The notes: generated from the sequence alone by a model not told the origin. Shown: positions 15,301 to 24,553, counted from the stretch's first letter. The stretch is DNA of 24,596 nucleotides from JBJXHC01 sp046160825 (GCA_046160825.1 JBJXHC010000047.1:1-24596), one strand, 5' to 3'. A program made the numbers and translations.

Positions 15301-17100
15301 ATGGACAACATCAGAAACTTCTGTATCGTCGCCCATATCGACCACGGCAAATCCACGATTGCCGACAAACTGCTTCAACGAACCGGTAGCATTACCGCCC
15401 GCGAAATGAAGTTCAATCAGGTACTTGATGACATGGACCTGGAGCAGGAGCGGGGGATTACCATCAAGCTCCACGCCATCCAGATGAAGTACAAGTCCAG
15501 CGATGGGAAGGATTACACGCTGAACCTCATCGATACACCCGGCCACGTGGATTTCTCCTACGAAGTTTCCCGTTCGCTTGCAGCGTGTGAAGGCGCATTG
15601 CTTGTCGTTGACGCATCACAGGGCGTGGAAGCCCAGACCATCAGTAACCTGTATCTTGCAATTGACGCCGGGTTGGAGATTATCCCCGTCATTAACAAGA
15701 TTGACCTGCCGAGTGCGATGATCGAAAGCGTCAAACAGCAGATCAAGGATCTGATCGGTTGCAAGGATGAAGAGATTATCCTCGCGAGCGCAAAAGCAGA
15801 TATTGGCATCGACGAGATTCTCGAAGCCGTTGTCAAGCGCATCAAGCCGCCGAAAGGCGATCCGGATGCACCACTTCAAGCACTGATTTTTGATTCAGTC
15901 TTTGACATTTATCGTGGCTCGATTGTTTATGTCCGTGTGTTTCAGGGGACACTTAGCGAACACCAGAAGATAAAATTCTTTCACAACGGCAAAGTGTACG
16001 AAGCGGAAGAAGTTGGTGTGTTGGAATTGAAAAAGAAGCCGACCGGGGAAATTCGTGCGGGCGATGTCGGCTACCTGATCGCTGGCATCAAGGATGTCCA
16101 TGATACCAAGGTTGGTGACACCGTGACGGATGCGCACAATCCGGCCGATGCGCCTCTTCCCGGCTACAAGGACGTGAAGCCGATGGTGTTCAGCGGCGTC
16201 TATCCAACTAACGCTGAAGACTTTGAAGACTTGCGCTCGTCGATTGACAAACTTCGTCTCAATGATTCCGCTCTCGTCTATGAGCCGGAAACATCGACGG
16301 CCCTTGGCTTCGGGTTCCGTTGCGGGTTCCTCGGACTCTTGCACATGGAGATTGTCCAGGAGCGACTTGAGCGGGAATACAATCAGAACATTATCAACAC
16401 CGTTCCCAACGTCGAGTACCGCGTAACGAAAACGAATGGTGAAGTGGTGCTGGTGGATAACCCATCGTACATGCCACAGCCGGGTGAGATAGAAGTTGTG
16501 GAGGAGCCGTTCATCAAGGCACAGATCATCGTGCCGACGGAGTATGTGGGAAATATTATGAAGCTGTGCATGGATCGTCGCGGCGTCTATAAGAACACAA
16601 CGTACATCGATCCTACCCGTGCAGACCTGCATTATGAAATGCCCCTCTCGGAAATTATCTTTGATTTTTATGACAAGCTCAAGTCGACGAGTCGTGGCTA
16701 CGCGTCATTCGACTATGAGTTCCTCGACTTCCGTGAATCCGACCTTGTGAAGCTGGACATTCTCCTGAATGCTGAATCTGTCGACGCGTTCTCCACCATC
16801 GTCCATCGCGAAAAGGCACACGAGTGGGGAAAGAAGCTCTGCGTCAAGTTGCGCAAGCTCATTCCGCGACAGATGTTTGATGTAGCCATCCAGGCCGCCA
16901 TTGGAAGCAAGGTGGTGGCCCGCGAATCCATCTCCGCCATGCGGAAAAACGTTATTGCCAAGTGCTATGGCGGCGATATTTCCAGAAAAAGAAAGCTGCT
17001 GGAGAAACAGAAGGAGGGGAAGAAGCGTATGAAGCAGGTGGGACGTGTGGAGATTCCCCAGGAGGCATTTCTTGCCGTCCTCTCCATGGACGATGACTAA
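15301..17100 (+). CDS. lepA: Elongation factor 4 (LepA)
   Basis: A full-length EF4 GTPase. The GTP-binding motifs are AHIDHGKST (P-loop), QERGIT (switch I), DTPGH (switch II) and NKID, and the typical LepA C-terminus KCYGGDISRKRKLLEKQKEGKKRMKQ is intact. EF4 binds the ribosome and promotes back-translocation or ribosome maturation under stress, and it often sits next to signal peptidase I as it does here. I chose ATG 15301 because MDNIRNFCIVAHIDHGKST aligns with the usual LepA start and gives 599 residues; GTG 15283, six codons upstream, is the longer alternative. Neither has a strong ribosome site. First gene of the lepA, signal peptidase, signal peptidase, hemW cluster. Confidence 0.97.
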   Translation: MDNIRNFCIVAHIDHGKSTIADKLLQRTGSITAREMKFNQVLDDMDLEQERGITIKLHAIQMKYKSSDGKDYTLNLIDTPGHVDFSYEVSRSLAACEGALLVVDASQGVEAQTISNLYLAIDAGLEIIPVINKIDLPSAMIESVKQQIKDLIGCKDEEIILASAKADIGIDEILEAVVKRIKPPKGDPDAPLQALIFDSVFDIYRGSIVYVRVFQGTLSEHQKIKFFHNGKVYEAEEVGVLELKKKPTGEIRAGDVGYLIAGIKDVHDTKVGDTVTDAHNPADAPLPGYKDVKPMVFSGVYPTNAEDFEDLRSSIDKLRLNDSALVYEPETSTALGFGFRCGFLGLLHMEIVQERLEREYNQNIINTVPNVEYRVTKTNGEVVLVDNPSYMPQPGEIEVVEEPFIKAQIIVPTEYVGNIMKLCMDRRGVYKNTTYIDPTRADLHYEMPLSEIIFDFYDKLKSTSRGYASFDYEFLDFRESDLVKLDILLNAESVDAFSTIVHREKAHEWGKKLCVKLRKLIPRQMFDVAIQAAIGSKVVARESISAMRKNVIAKCYGGDISRKRKLLEKQKEGKKRMKQVGRVEIPQEAFLAVLSMDDD

Positions 17101-17124
17101 CAATACGATTTGAAGGGAACAGGT

Positions 17125-18009
17125 ATGGCGAAAAATGAAGAGACAAAGCAACCCAAAGAACCGGTAAAGGATTTCTTCAAGGACATCGTCTTTGTGCTGG
17201 TGTCATTCCTTTTTCTTAATAGTTTTGTGCTCGCTTCCTTTGTCGTTCCGACCGGCTCGATGGAGAATGAAATCATGACGGGGGATTTTCTCTTCGTCAA
17301 TAAATTTATCTATGGCGGTACAACACCCCGGACGATTCCGTTCACCAATGTACGACTGCCGTGGTTTCGCGTACCGGCGTTTCAGGATGTCGAGCGCGGC
17401 GACGTGATTGTGTTCGAGTTCCCCGGATATCGGGACGATGTTATTGCGCACGAGTTTCAATTCTATCTCAAGCGCGCAATGGCCCTCAGCGGCGATACAG
17501 TTCAGATCGTCAAGCGCGTTGTCTATGTCAATGGGCAACGGGCACCTCTCCCGCGCAACATCAAATTCAATTCAATGGAAACCACGCCGCCGGGTGTGAT
17601 GGATGTACGGATTTTCCCGAAGGGCTCACCGTACAGTGAAGATAATTGGGGGCCGATGAGGGTTCCATCGAAAGGTGATGTCATTCAATTGAACACCTCG
17701 AACTTCGAACGTTGGGTAACATTCATCGGTCGCGAGGGTCATGCGGCACGTATTGGTGACGATGGACAGGTTCTGATTGATGGTGTCCCTTCAGCGAGCT
17801 ATATCGTCAAACAGAATTACATCTTCGGTATGGGCGACAATCGTGACAATAGTCTTGACGGCCGGTTCTGGGGATTCATTCCAGCGGAAAACATCGTCGG
17901 TACGCCGATGATCGTTTACTGGTCGTGGGATCCGAATATTCCCCTCGTCAGTATCGTTGAGAAGATCAAATCAGTGAAGTTCAGCCGGATCGGTTCGTTG
18001 ATTAAGTAA
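17125..18009 (+). CDS. lepB: Signal peptidase I (first of a tandem pair)
   Basis: Type I signal peptidase of 294 residues that removes signal peptides from exported proteins at the outer face of the inner membrane. It has one N-terminal membrane anchor (about 20-40), the nucleophile Ser45 in VPTGSM, the general base Lys116 in YLKRAMALSGD, and the box E motif GDNRDNSLDGRFWGFIP at 238-253. Two positions in the Lys box differ from the usual KRxxGxPGD: Ala for Gly and Ser for Pro. Long inserts between the boxes (about 135-225) are typical of Bacteroidota-type enzymes. ATG 17125 follows a GAAGGGA ribosome site, 24 bases after lepA. Its paralogue follows at 18022. Confidence 0.93.
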   Translation: MAKNEETKQPKEPVKDFFKDIVFVLVSFLFLNSFVLASFVVPTGSMENEIMTGDFLFVNKFIYGGTTPRTIPFTNVRLPWFRVPAFQDVERGDVIVFEFPGYRDDVIAHEFQFYLKRAMALSGDTVQIVKRVVYVNGQRAPLPRNIKFNSMETTPPGVMDVRIFPKGSPYSEDNWGPMRVPSKGDVIQLNTSNFERWVTFIGREGHAARIGDDGQVLIDGVPSASYIVKQNYIFGMGDNRDNSLDGRFWGFIPAENIVGTPMIVYWSWDPNIPLVSIVEKIKSVKFSRIGSLIK

Positions 18010-18021
18010 CAAGACGGCGCG

Positions 18022-18846
18022 GTGGAAAAAACCTGGCAGAAGCGAGTCCGCAGTTACACCCAATTTGTTCTGGTTGCTGCTTTGCTGGCGCTGTTGCTGA
18101 AGTCGTGTGTTGTGGAGGCGTTTCGCATTCCTTCCGGCTCGATGGAAAATACACTGCTTGCCGGCGATTTCATTCTGGTCAACAAGTTTGTCTACGGTCG
18201 TTCTTTATCATACACAATTCCATTTGTTGACTGGGAGCTTCCCGGTTTCCGCATCCCGGGATTTCAATCTCCCGCATACAACGACGTTGTGGTCTATGAG
18301 CAACGTGATGCATCCGGCAGACTGCAGAAATACGTGAAACGTTGCATCGCTCTTCCGGGTGATACGCTGGTCATAAGAAACACCGTGGTGTATCTGAATG
18401 GCACGGAATTCCCCCCACCCCGTAGCGCAACCATTGATGTTGGCGCGGTGTCACCAGACAACATCCCGAATTCACTGATATTTCCGCCCGGTTCTCCATT
18501 CAACGAAGACAATTATGGACCGATCCGGATTCCCCGGCGCGGCGACAGTATTCACGTCAACACCGGGAACCTACGTACGTGGAGATCGTTAATAGAACGT
18601 GAGGGACATATCCTTGATGCCGCACGAGGCGATGTGTTTATTGATGGAAGAAAAACGAGCGAGTATGTGATTGGGCGTGACTACTATTTCATGATGGGCG
18701 ACAATAGGAACAATAGTCTGGATAGCCGGTTCAGAGGGTTCATCCCCGCAGAAGACATCATAGGGAAAGCCATGTTTGTTTATTGGTCGATTGATCGGGC
18801 AACCGGCGATGTCCGCTGGTCTCGTGTGAGCACAATTGTGCGGTAA
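18022..18846 (+). CDS. lepB: Signal peptidase I (second of a tandem pair)
   Basis: A second complete type I signal peptidase, 274 residues, with a single N-terminal membrane anchor (about 14-33), catalytic Ser40 in IPSGSM, Lys106 in YVKRCIALPGD and the box GDNRNNSLDSRFRGFIP. It keeps the usual Pro-Gly-Asp after the Lys, unlike its upstream neighbour. The two clearly descend from a duplication but have diverged widely outside the boxes, so they may have different substrates. The start is GTG 18022, 12 bases after the first gene, with only a weak ribosome site, so translation may be coupled. hemW follows after 8 bases. Confidence 0.92.
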   Translation: MEKTWQKRVRSYTQFVLVAALLALLLKSCVVEAFRIPSGSMENTLLAGDFILVNKFVYGRSLSYTIPFVDWELPGFRIPGFQSPAYNDVVVYEQRDASGRLQKYVKRCIALPGDTLVIRNTVVYLNGTEFPPPRSATIDVGAVSPDNIPNSLIFPPGSPFNEDNYGPIRIPRRGDSIHVNTGNLRTWRSLIEREGHILDAARGDVFIDGRKTSEYVIGRDYYFMMGDNRNNSLDSRFRGFIPAEDIIGKAMFVYWSIDRATGDVRWSRVSTIVR

Positions 18847-18854
18847 GAACAACC

Positions 18855-19991
18855 ATGCCATCACTCTATCTCCATATTCCATTTTGTGAAAAGAAGTGCG
18901 TGTACTGCGACTTCTATTCGCTGGAAAGCTCGTCGATGATGGGCGAATTCCTCAACGCGCTCCACAACGAGATTGATCTCTACGCTGACCTCGGGGCCGG
19001 GAGTTCCTTTTCCACCATTTTCTTTGGCGGAGGAACACCGTCACTTCTTACCCCCGCACAACTGGAATCCATTCTCACACATCTTCACCGTAAATTCTCC
19101 ATTGCTCCCGATGCCGAGGTGACGCTGGAAACCAATCCGGGTACGGCAACAATCGAAAAGCTTGCGGCATTCAAATCGCTTGGCGTGAACAGGCTGAGCA
19201 TCGGCATCCAGTCGTTTCATGAGGACGAACTCCATTTCCTCACCCGCATTCATGATGCAGCCCAGGCAATGCAGTGTGTGAAGTGGGCGCGCCAGGTTGG
19301 TTTTGAGAACTACAGCATTGATCTCATGTACGCTCTTCCGGGACAAACGCGTGAGCGTTGGCTCCAGAACCTTGATACGGCCATGTCGCTCGCACCGTTG
19401 CACATCTCCGCATATGGTTTGATTGTGGAAGATGGAACACCGCTGGCAAGGATGGTGCAGTCGAAGCAAGTCTCGCCCGCCCCGACCGATGAGGAAGCCG
19501 AACTGTACGAAGTGACGATGGAGTACATGGAGCGGCGAGGCTACGAGCACTATGAGGTTTCGAATTACGCGCGCCCGGGGTTCCGTTCGCAACACAATTA
19601 CAACTACTGGACACACGAACCCTACATCGGTTTTGGTCCCTCTGCACATTCTTTTTGGAAGGGGATGGACGGAACAGCGCGTCGCTGGTGGAACATCGCG
19701 CATCTCTCTCACTACTGCGAACGATTGCAGAAGCATGAGTTACCTCTCGTTTCAGATGAACAGCTCTCCACAGCACAATTGATGACTGAGCGGATATTTC
19801 TCGGGTTACGAAGCGACGGGGTGGACATGAGGCGTTTCAGAAAAGATTTTGGAGTGGACTTTGCCGGGCAACGAGGGGATGAACTTCGCGATATTGTCGG
19901 TGCGGGACTCGCGACAATCGCTGCCGGTTCATTCAGACTGACCTCAAAGGGGTACCTATTGTGTGATGAGATATGCGCCCGTCTAATGTAA
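18855..19991 (+). CDS. hemW: Radical SAM heme chaperone HemW
   Basis: The first residues read MPSLYLHIPFCEKKCVYCDF, with Cys11, Cys15 and Cys18 forming the CxxxCxxC radical-SAM cluster site, followed by FFGGGTPSLL (GGGTPS at 58-63), the SAM-binding GGE-equivalent. SIGIQSFHEDELHFLTRIHDA and the HNYNYWTHEPYIGFGPSAHSF block are characteristic of HemW, formerly annotated as oxygen-independent coproporphyrinogen III oxidase. HemW lacks decarboxylase activity and instead delivers heme to respiratory proteins. Length (378 residues) is normal. It is the last gene of the lepA cluster, and no clear terminator is visible before the next promoter. Confidence 0.93.
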   Translation: MPSLYLHIPFCEKKCVYCDFYSLESSSMMGEFLNALHNEIDLYADLGAGSSFSTIFFGGGTPSLLTPAQLESILTHLHRKFSIAPDAEVTLETNPGTATIEKLAAFKSLGVNRLSIGIQSFHEDELHFLTRIHDAAQAMQCVKWARQVGFENYSIDLMYALPGQTRERWLQNLDTAMSLAPLHISAYGLIVEDGTPLARMVQSKQVSPAPTDEEAELYEVTMEYMERRGYEHYEVSNYARPGFRSQHNYNYWTHEPYIGFGPSAHSFWKGMDGTARRWWNIAHLSHYCERLQKHELPLVSDEQLSTAQLMTERIFLGLRSDGVDMRRFRKDFGVDFAGQRGDELRDIVGAGLATIAAGSFRLTSKGYLLCDEICARLM

Positions 19992-19997
19992 CAATCC

Positions 19998-20026
19998 TTG
20001 AAACTCACTCACATTTCATCTATATT
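19998..20026 (+). promoter_or_regulatory. Promoter of the DUF2723 gene
   Basis: TTGAAA at 19998-20003, a 17-base spacer and TATATT at 20021-20026. The spacer starts CTCACT right after the -35 box, like the lepA promoter. A start near 20034 leaves a leader of about 55 bases with a GAGGA ribosome site before the ATG at 20089. Confidence 0.6.
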
Positions 20027-20088
20027 CTGTGGGCTTTTTCCGTCCGGTTCCCCCGCGTTACCCAATTTGTTGAATCATTGAGGATTTC

Positions 20089-22863
20089 ATGACGCACAAG
20101 GTTGAACATCGTATCGTTGCCGCAGGAGTGTTTGTTATTTCGGCACTCATTTATCTGATCACCATGGCTCCCACTGTCGTATTCTGGGATGTGGGCGAGT
20201 TTATTGCAGCGGCCTGGATGTTGCAGGTGCCGCATCCGCCCGGTTCGCCATTCTTCCTGCTCGTTACCCGTGTGGCAATGATGTTTCCGACGGCTGCCGA
20301 CCTCGCAGTCCGTGCCCACGCATTTACGGCGCTGTGCAGCGCAAGCGGCGTGATGTTCATGTACCTCGTTATGGTGCGCGTGATTATGAATTTCCGCGGA
20401 ACGCCGAACTCGTTCTTCGACAAACTGGTGGTGTATGGCGCATCGGCCATTGGCACACTTTCCATGGGATTTGCGACCACGTACTGGGGAAACTCCATCG
20501 AATCAGAAGTCTACGGCCTGAGCATGTTTTTCCTCACGTCAGTGTTGTGGTTGGCGTTACGGTGGGTCGATCGTGATGGAAGCCCGGGACATGAAAAGTA
20601 CATTTTGATGATTGCCTATTTGATCGGACTCTCACTCGGCGTTCATCTCCTTGCCTTGCTCGCGATCTTCCCCATCTTGATGATTATCTACTTCAAACGG
20701 TATGAAATCAATTTCAGCACATTCATCAAGTTTGGTTTGGTGACGGTAGCAGTGTTCTTTGTCGTGTATCCCGGCATTGTGAAGTACGTTCCGGGAATGA
20801 TGGACGGCGATTTCGGTGGGACGAAAAGCGACGCCATCTCATATATTCCCTGGCTCATCATAGCAGGTGTGATGTATGGTGCATACACATCGTATCAGAA
20901 AAGACAGAAGATGTTGCACATCGCCCTGCTTTCGGTGGCGCTGATTTTTATCGGTTACACGACATATACATCGGTGTTGATCCGCTCGAACGCCAATCCG
21001 CCGATGAACGAAAACAACCCGAACAATCTTGCGCGCCTCACTTCCTATCTGGGTCGGGAACAGTACGGCGATTCCCCTCTCTGGCCGCGACGCTACAGTC
21101 AGGAACCGCACCAGCAGGGAATCTATGCGAACTACACAAGTGAGATGGACTTCCTTGTTCGTTATCAACTCAACCACATGTTTACGCGGTACATGCTCTG
21201 GAACTATGCAGGGAGCGAAGGAGACTGGCAGGACGCCCGTGCGAATCTCTTCCCGTTGAACGGAGTACTCAATACCATCGTCAAGTTCGTTTCCAATGTC
21301 GAACCGTTTGCGGGAGAAGGGAAGGACTCACTCCTGTGTATTCCTCTGCTGGTGGGATTATTCGGGATGTGGCAGCACTTCAAGAAGGATTGGAAGATGG
21401 CCTGGGTGTTCCTGGCAATGTTCATTATCATGGGGCCGGTGCTTGCTCTTTACCAGGCGCAGCAGGAACCCCAACCGCGTGAGCGCGATTATTTTTATGT
21501 AGGTGCGTATCTCGTTTTCTCGCTCTGGATCGCCATCGGTATCGTTGCCATCATCGACATGGTCAAGAAGAGCATCCACTCGCCGCAAATGGGAAATCTG
21601 TACGGCATGGCGTTTCTCGGATTGTTCACGCTGACGATTCCCGCAAATATGCTGCGCGTCAATTGGGAATCGCATGACAGGGCAGGCAACTATGTCGCGT
21701 GGGATTATTCCTACAATATCCTTCAGACATGCGAGAAGAACGCGATACTCTTCACCAACGGCGACAACGACACATTTCCGCTCTGGTACCTGCAGGACGT
21801 TGAGGGGATACGCCGCGATGTGCGCATCGTGAACCTGAGTCTCATCAACACGCCATGGTACATCAAGCAGATGAAGGACAAGCCCTACTATTCGGAGGCG
21901 AACGCCGTCCCCATCAGTTTGTCGGATGCACAGATCGAACGGATCGGACCGTCGCAGTGGGAACCCCGCAACATGGAGTTACCCGTACCGAAGGAGGCCT
22001 TCGAGCGGTACGGTGTGAAAGACACAGCACTTACCAACAAGGGTAAGATCGACTTTGTCATGAACAATACCTTCCAGTCGGGGAATATCAAAGCAATCAA
22101 AGTTCAGGATATTCTGGTCCGTGACATCATCTTCACCAACAATTGGAAGTACCCGGTCTATTTTGCGGTGACAGTTGCACCGGATAGCAAGATTGGACTT
22201 GATGGCTACTTGTGGTTCCATGGTCTGGCCCAACGGTTGGAGCCGCGTATGGCTGTTGATAACGAACGGGGACTTGATCCGGTAATCGTCGAACACAACC
22301 TGTTGCAGGAGCCGGATGGCTTCTCCAAAGAGCCGCAGTACGGGTACAAGTTCCGCGGGGTTGCCGATCCCGGTGTGTATTTCGATGAGAACACCACGAG
22401 GCTGATGGTCAACTACCGCTCAGCGTTTATTCGCCTTGCCCTGTTTCATGCAAACGTGGCAAAGAATAATGACAAGGCCTCTGCAACACTGGACAAAATG
22501 GAGCAGGTAATCCCACGCGCCAAGATCCCGATGGGTTGGGAGCTTACTGCCGATCTTGCCTCATTCTACAAGAACATCGACCGCATGGATAAGTTTAATG
22601 AACTCGCCGAAGAGGTGGAGCCTGTCGCATTGCAACTTATCGAGACCGGTCAGTTCAACATGTCCTCGTACCGTAATCCCTTTAGGGTGTTGCTGGAAAT
22701 CTACGAGACCCGCAAGGAGAAGGCAAAACAACTCGACCTGTTGAAGAAACTTGCAATACAGTTCCCGAAGGATCCAAGTCTCCAGCAAAGAATCCAGATG
22801 CTCGAAGCCGAGGTGAAGGCAGAGACTCCCTCGCAACAAGGCGCTGTTGACACAGCTTCCTGA
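20089..22863 (+). CDS. DUF2723 membrane protein (PMT-like/GT117 family)
   Basis: A 924-residue protein with about a dozen hydrophobic spans in its first 520 residues and a soluble C-terminal half. The DUF2723 hallmark lies at the start: VFWDVGEFIAAAWMLQVPHPPG (Asp34 and Glu37 after the first span), a loop like the acidic catalytic loop of protein O-mannosyltransferases. After the last span, NGDNDTFPLWYLQDVEGIRRDVRIVN marks the family's second conserved block, and the tail is helical and may hold TPR-like repeats. Family members are thought to be GT-C-type glycosyltransferases acting on the periplasmic side, but donor and acceptor are not established for this one. ATG with a GAGGA site; the GT4 gene follows 34 bases later and probably shares its transcript. 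Confidence 0.88.
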   Translation: MTHKVEHRIVAAGVFVISALIYLITMAPTVVFWDVGEFIAAAWMLQVPHPPGSPFFLLVTRVAMMFPTAADLAVRAHAFTALCSASGVMFMYLVMVRVIMNFRGTPNSFFDKLVVYGASAIGTLSMGFATTYWGNSIESEVYGLSMFFLTSVLWLALRWVDRDGSPGHEKYILMIAYLIGLSLGVHLLALLAIFPILMIIYFKRYEINFSTFIKFGLVTVAVFFVVYPGIVKYVPGMMDGDFGGTKSDAISYIPWLIIAGVMYGAYTSYQKRQKMLHIALLSVALIFIGYTTYTSVLIRSNANPPMNENNPNNLARLTSYLGREQYGDSPLWPRRYSQEPHQQGIYANYTSEMDFLVRYQLNHMFTRYMLWNYAGSEGDWQDARANLFPLNGVLNTIVKFVSNVEPFAGEGKDSLLCIPLLVGLFGMWQHFKKDWKMAWVFLAMFIIMGPVLALYQAQQEPQPRERDYFYVGAYLVFSLWIAIGIVAIIDMVKKSIHSPQMGNLYGMAFLGLFTLTIPANMLRVNWESHDRAGNYVAWDYSYNILQTCEKNAILFTNGDNDTFPLWYLQDVEGIRRDVRIVNLSLINTPWYIKQMKDKPYYSEANAVPISLSDAQIERIGPSQWEPRNMELPVPKEAFERYGVKDTALTNKGKIDFVMNNTFQSGNIKAIKVQDILVRDIIFTNNWKYPVYFAVTVAPDSKIGLDGYLWFHGLAQRLEPRMAVDNERGLDPVIVEHNLLQEPDGFSKEPQYGYKFRGVADPGVYFDENTTRLMVNYRSAFIRLALFHANVAKNNDKASATLDKMEQVIPRAKIPMGWELTADLASFYKNIDRMDKFNELAEEVEPVALQLIETGQFNMSSYRNPFRVLLEIYETRKEKAKQLDLLKKLAIQFPKDPSLQQRIQMLEAEVKAETPSQQGAVDTAS

Positions 22864-22897
22864 TTCTGTTGGCGGGAAGAAAGCATCCTCCGGCGCG

Positions 22898-24025
22898 ATG
22901 AACATTCTTGTCATTAACTGGCAGGACATCACAAACCCTCTTGGTGGAGGTGCGGAAGTGCATCTCCACCAGATATTCTCCCGCATTGCAGCAAAGGGGC
23001 ACAAGGTTACGCTCTTGTGTTCCTGGTTCCCCGGTGCTCCGCCTGAAGAAACAATAGACGGCATTCAGATCGTCCGACGGGGCAGTCGGGATCTCTTCAA
23101 TTTCCAAGTCCCATCCGCGTATCGGCAACTCCGCAAGCGTCAGCAATTCGATGTTGTTGTTGATGACCTGAACAAGATTCCTTTCTTTACACCGCTCTTC
23201 GTGAAAGAGCCGCTTGTCGGCATCGCCCATCACTTATTCGACACGAGTATTTTTCGCGAGACAAACGCCCTCGTTGCTTCATACGTGTATGCAGCCGAGC
23301 GTCTGGGGCTGGCAGTCTATCGGCAGTCGGGCATGCCTTTCATGGTGGTTTCACCAAGCACGCAACAGGAATTTATGAAGCACGGGTTCACGCTGGATCG
23401 ACTACCGCTGGCATTCAATTGTGTGGACCACGGCCGGTACAAGCAAACGGGTGTTCCGAAGAGTCAAACACCGCTGGTTGGATATTTTGGAAGGTTGAAG
23501 AAATATAAAAGCGTTGATCACTTGTTACAGGCTCTTCCGTTGGTACTCAAGCATGTGCCGGAGTTGCGACTCGTTGTTATGGGTGAGGGAGATGATAAAC
23601 CGCGGTTGGAGGGAATAGCACGGGAACTTGGAATAGCAGACCGCGTCGAGTTCACCGGATTTGTGAGTGAAGAGAAGAAAGTGGAAATGCTTCAGCGTAT
23701 GTGGGTGAAAGTGACAACGTCATCCAAGGAAGGGTGGGGACTGACGGTGCTCGAAGCCAATGCATGCGGCACTCCTGTTCTTGCCAGCAACGTACCCGGA
23801 CTCCGTGATTCCATCAAGGACAGTGAGACTGGCTTGTTGTACGAGTACGGCAATGTCGCCGAGCTTGCCGCAAAACTGACCACAATGCTCATAGACTCGG
23901 CTCTCCGCTCTCGGCTTGCCACGAATGCTTTGTCTTGGGCAAAGAAATTCGATTGGGATGTTGTGGCGGGTGAGGTGATTGAAGTACTGAAGAAGCACTC
24001 CACACGGGTGTCAAGCTTGCGATGA
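22898..24025 (+). CDS. GT4-family glycosyltransferase
   Basis: A GT-B fold enzyme of 375 residues. The N-terminal half starts MNILVINWQDITNPLGGGAE with the glycine-rich acceptor-side loop. The C-terminal half has VGYFGRLKKYKSVDHLLQA (194-212), VVMGEGDDKPRLEGIA and the E(x7)E nucleotide-sugar motif as EGWGLTVLE (Glu278 to Glu286), then GTPVLASNVPGLRD. This is the usual layout of cytoplasmic retaining glycosyltransferases that build polysaccharide or glycolipid at the membrane. I use ATG 22898; an in-frame TTG at 22847 would overlap the DUF2723 gene and add a non-homologous-looking leader. Context with DUF2723 suggests envelope glycan assembly. Confidence 0.88.
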   Translation: MNILVINWQDITNPLGGGAEVHLHQIFSRIAAKGHKVTLLCSWFPGAPPEETIDGIQIVRRGSRDLFNFQVPSAYRQLRKRQQFDVVVDDLNKIPFFTPLFVKEPLVGIAHHLFDTSIFRETNALVASYVYAAERLGLAVYRQSGMPFMVVSPSTQQEFMKHGFTLDRLPLAFNCVDHGRYKQTGVPKSQTPLVGYFGRLKKYKSVDHLLQALPLVLKHVPELRLVVMGEGDDKPRLEGIARELGIADRVEFTGFVSEEKKVEMLQRMWVKVTTSSKEGWGLTVLEANACGTPVLASNVPGLRDSIKDSETGLLYEYGNVAELAAKLTTMLIDSALRSRLATNALSWAKKFDWDVVAGEVIEVLKKHSTRVSSLR

Positions 24026-24073
24026 ACTTGCGGTTGGAGTCTTGGAGTAATGCTGGAATGAGAAGCATCGAAT

Positions 24074-24553
24074 TTATCTGATCAGCCTCTTGATCAACTG
24101 TATTTGCCCGGCATGATACACATCGTGCGATGCAATACCATAAACGACTTGTGCGTAGGTCCATTTGCTGCCTGGAACAATGGTATGAAGTTTCCCTGCC
24201 GGCAGATTCCCGATTGCGTCCCGCATACTTGTGTGTGTTTCCTCAAGCAGACGTATGTCATTTTTCCAATCTCTATCGGTCAGAGTATTGGTTCTTTCAA
24301 ACCAATTGCTCCCTTCAAGCACGAATGATCCTCGTTTCTCACGGAGCAATCTCCGCCGCACAGTGTATTTCCAGTAGGCACAATGCACTGCGATCTCTGC
24401 AATATTATGGCGGTCAGAAGCAGGTCGCCACACTACGTCGCCGGCGCTCAATCCACGAATTGATCCGCGCAGGTTGGTCCCGTGCCAGGCTCGTTTGTCG
24501 TACGATTGATCAATGAGTGCAAGTAAGAGTTCAACTTGAGAAGGGGCTTTCAT
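24074..24553 (-). CDS. DinB-family protein
   Basis: A four-helix DinB/YfiT-like protein of 159 residues. The three-histidine metal site is visible: His in IAEIAVHCAYWKY (about residue 58) and the HDVYH pair near residues 142-146 in ASHDVYHAGQIQLI. Members bind Zn or Ni; some are thiol-dependent transferases (bacillithiol or mycothiol S-transferases), while the function of most is unknown. No thiol biosynthesis gene is in the window. A clear AGAGGAG ribosome site lies before the ATG at 24553. Its promoter lies in or beyond the last 43 bases, where no complete -35/-10 pair is visible. It faces the GT4 gene across a 48-base gap in which I see no clear terminator. Confidence 0.87.
   Translation of the reverse strand: MKAPSQVELLLALIDQSYDKRAWHGTNLRGSIRGLSAGDVVWRPASDRHNIAEIAVHCAYWKYTVRRRLLREKRGSFVLEGSNWFERTNTLTDRDWKNDIRLLEETHTSMRDAIGNLPAGKLHTIVPGSKWTYAQVVYGIASHDVYHAGQIQLIKRLIR

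Noticed and set aside
15895..16632. A 245-codon minus-strand open frame
   Set aside because: Antisense to lepA, with no recognisable motifs; a codon-bias shadow.
19041..19736. A 231-codon minus-strand open frame
   Set aside because: Antisense to hemW and without domain signals.
24026..24073. Terminator between the GT4 and DinB genes
   Set aside because: TGATCA/TTGATCAA palindromes occur nearby, but no stem followed by a T-run is visible.
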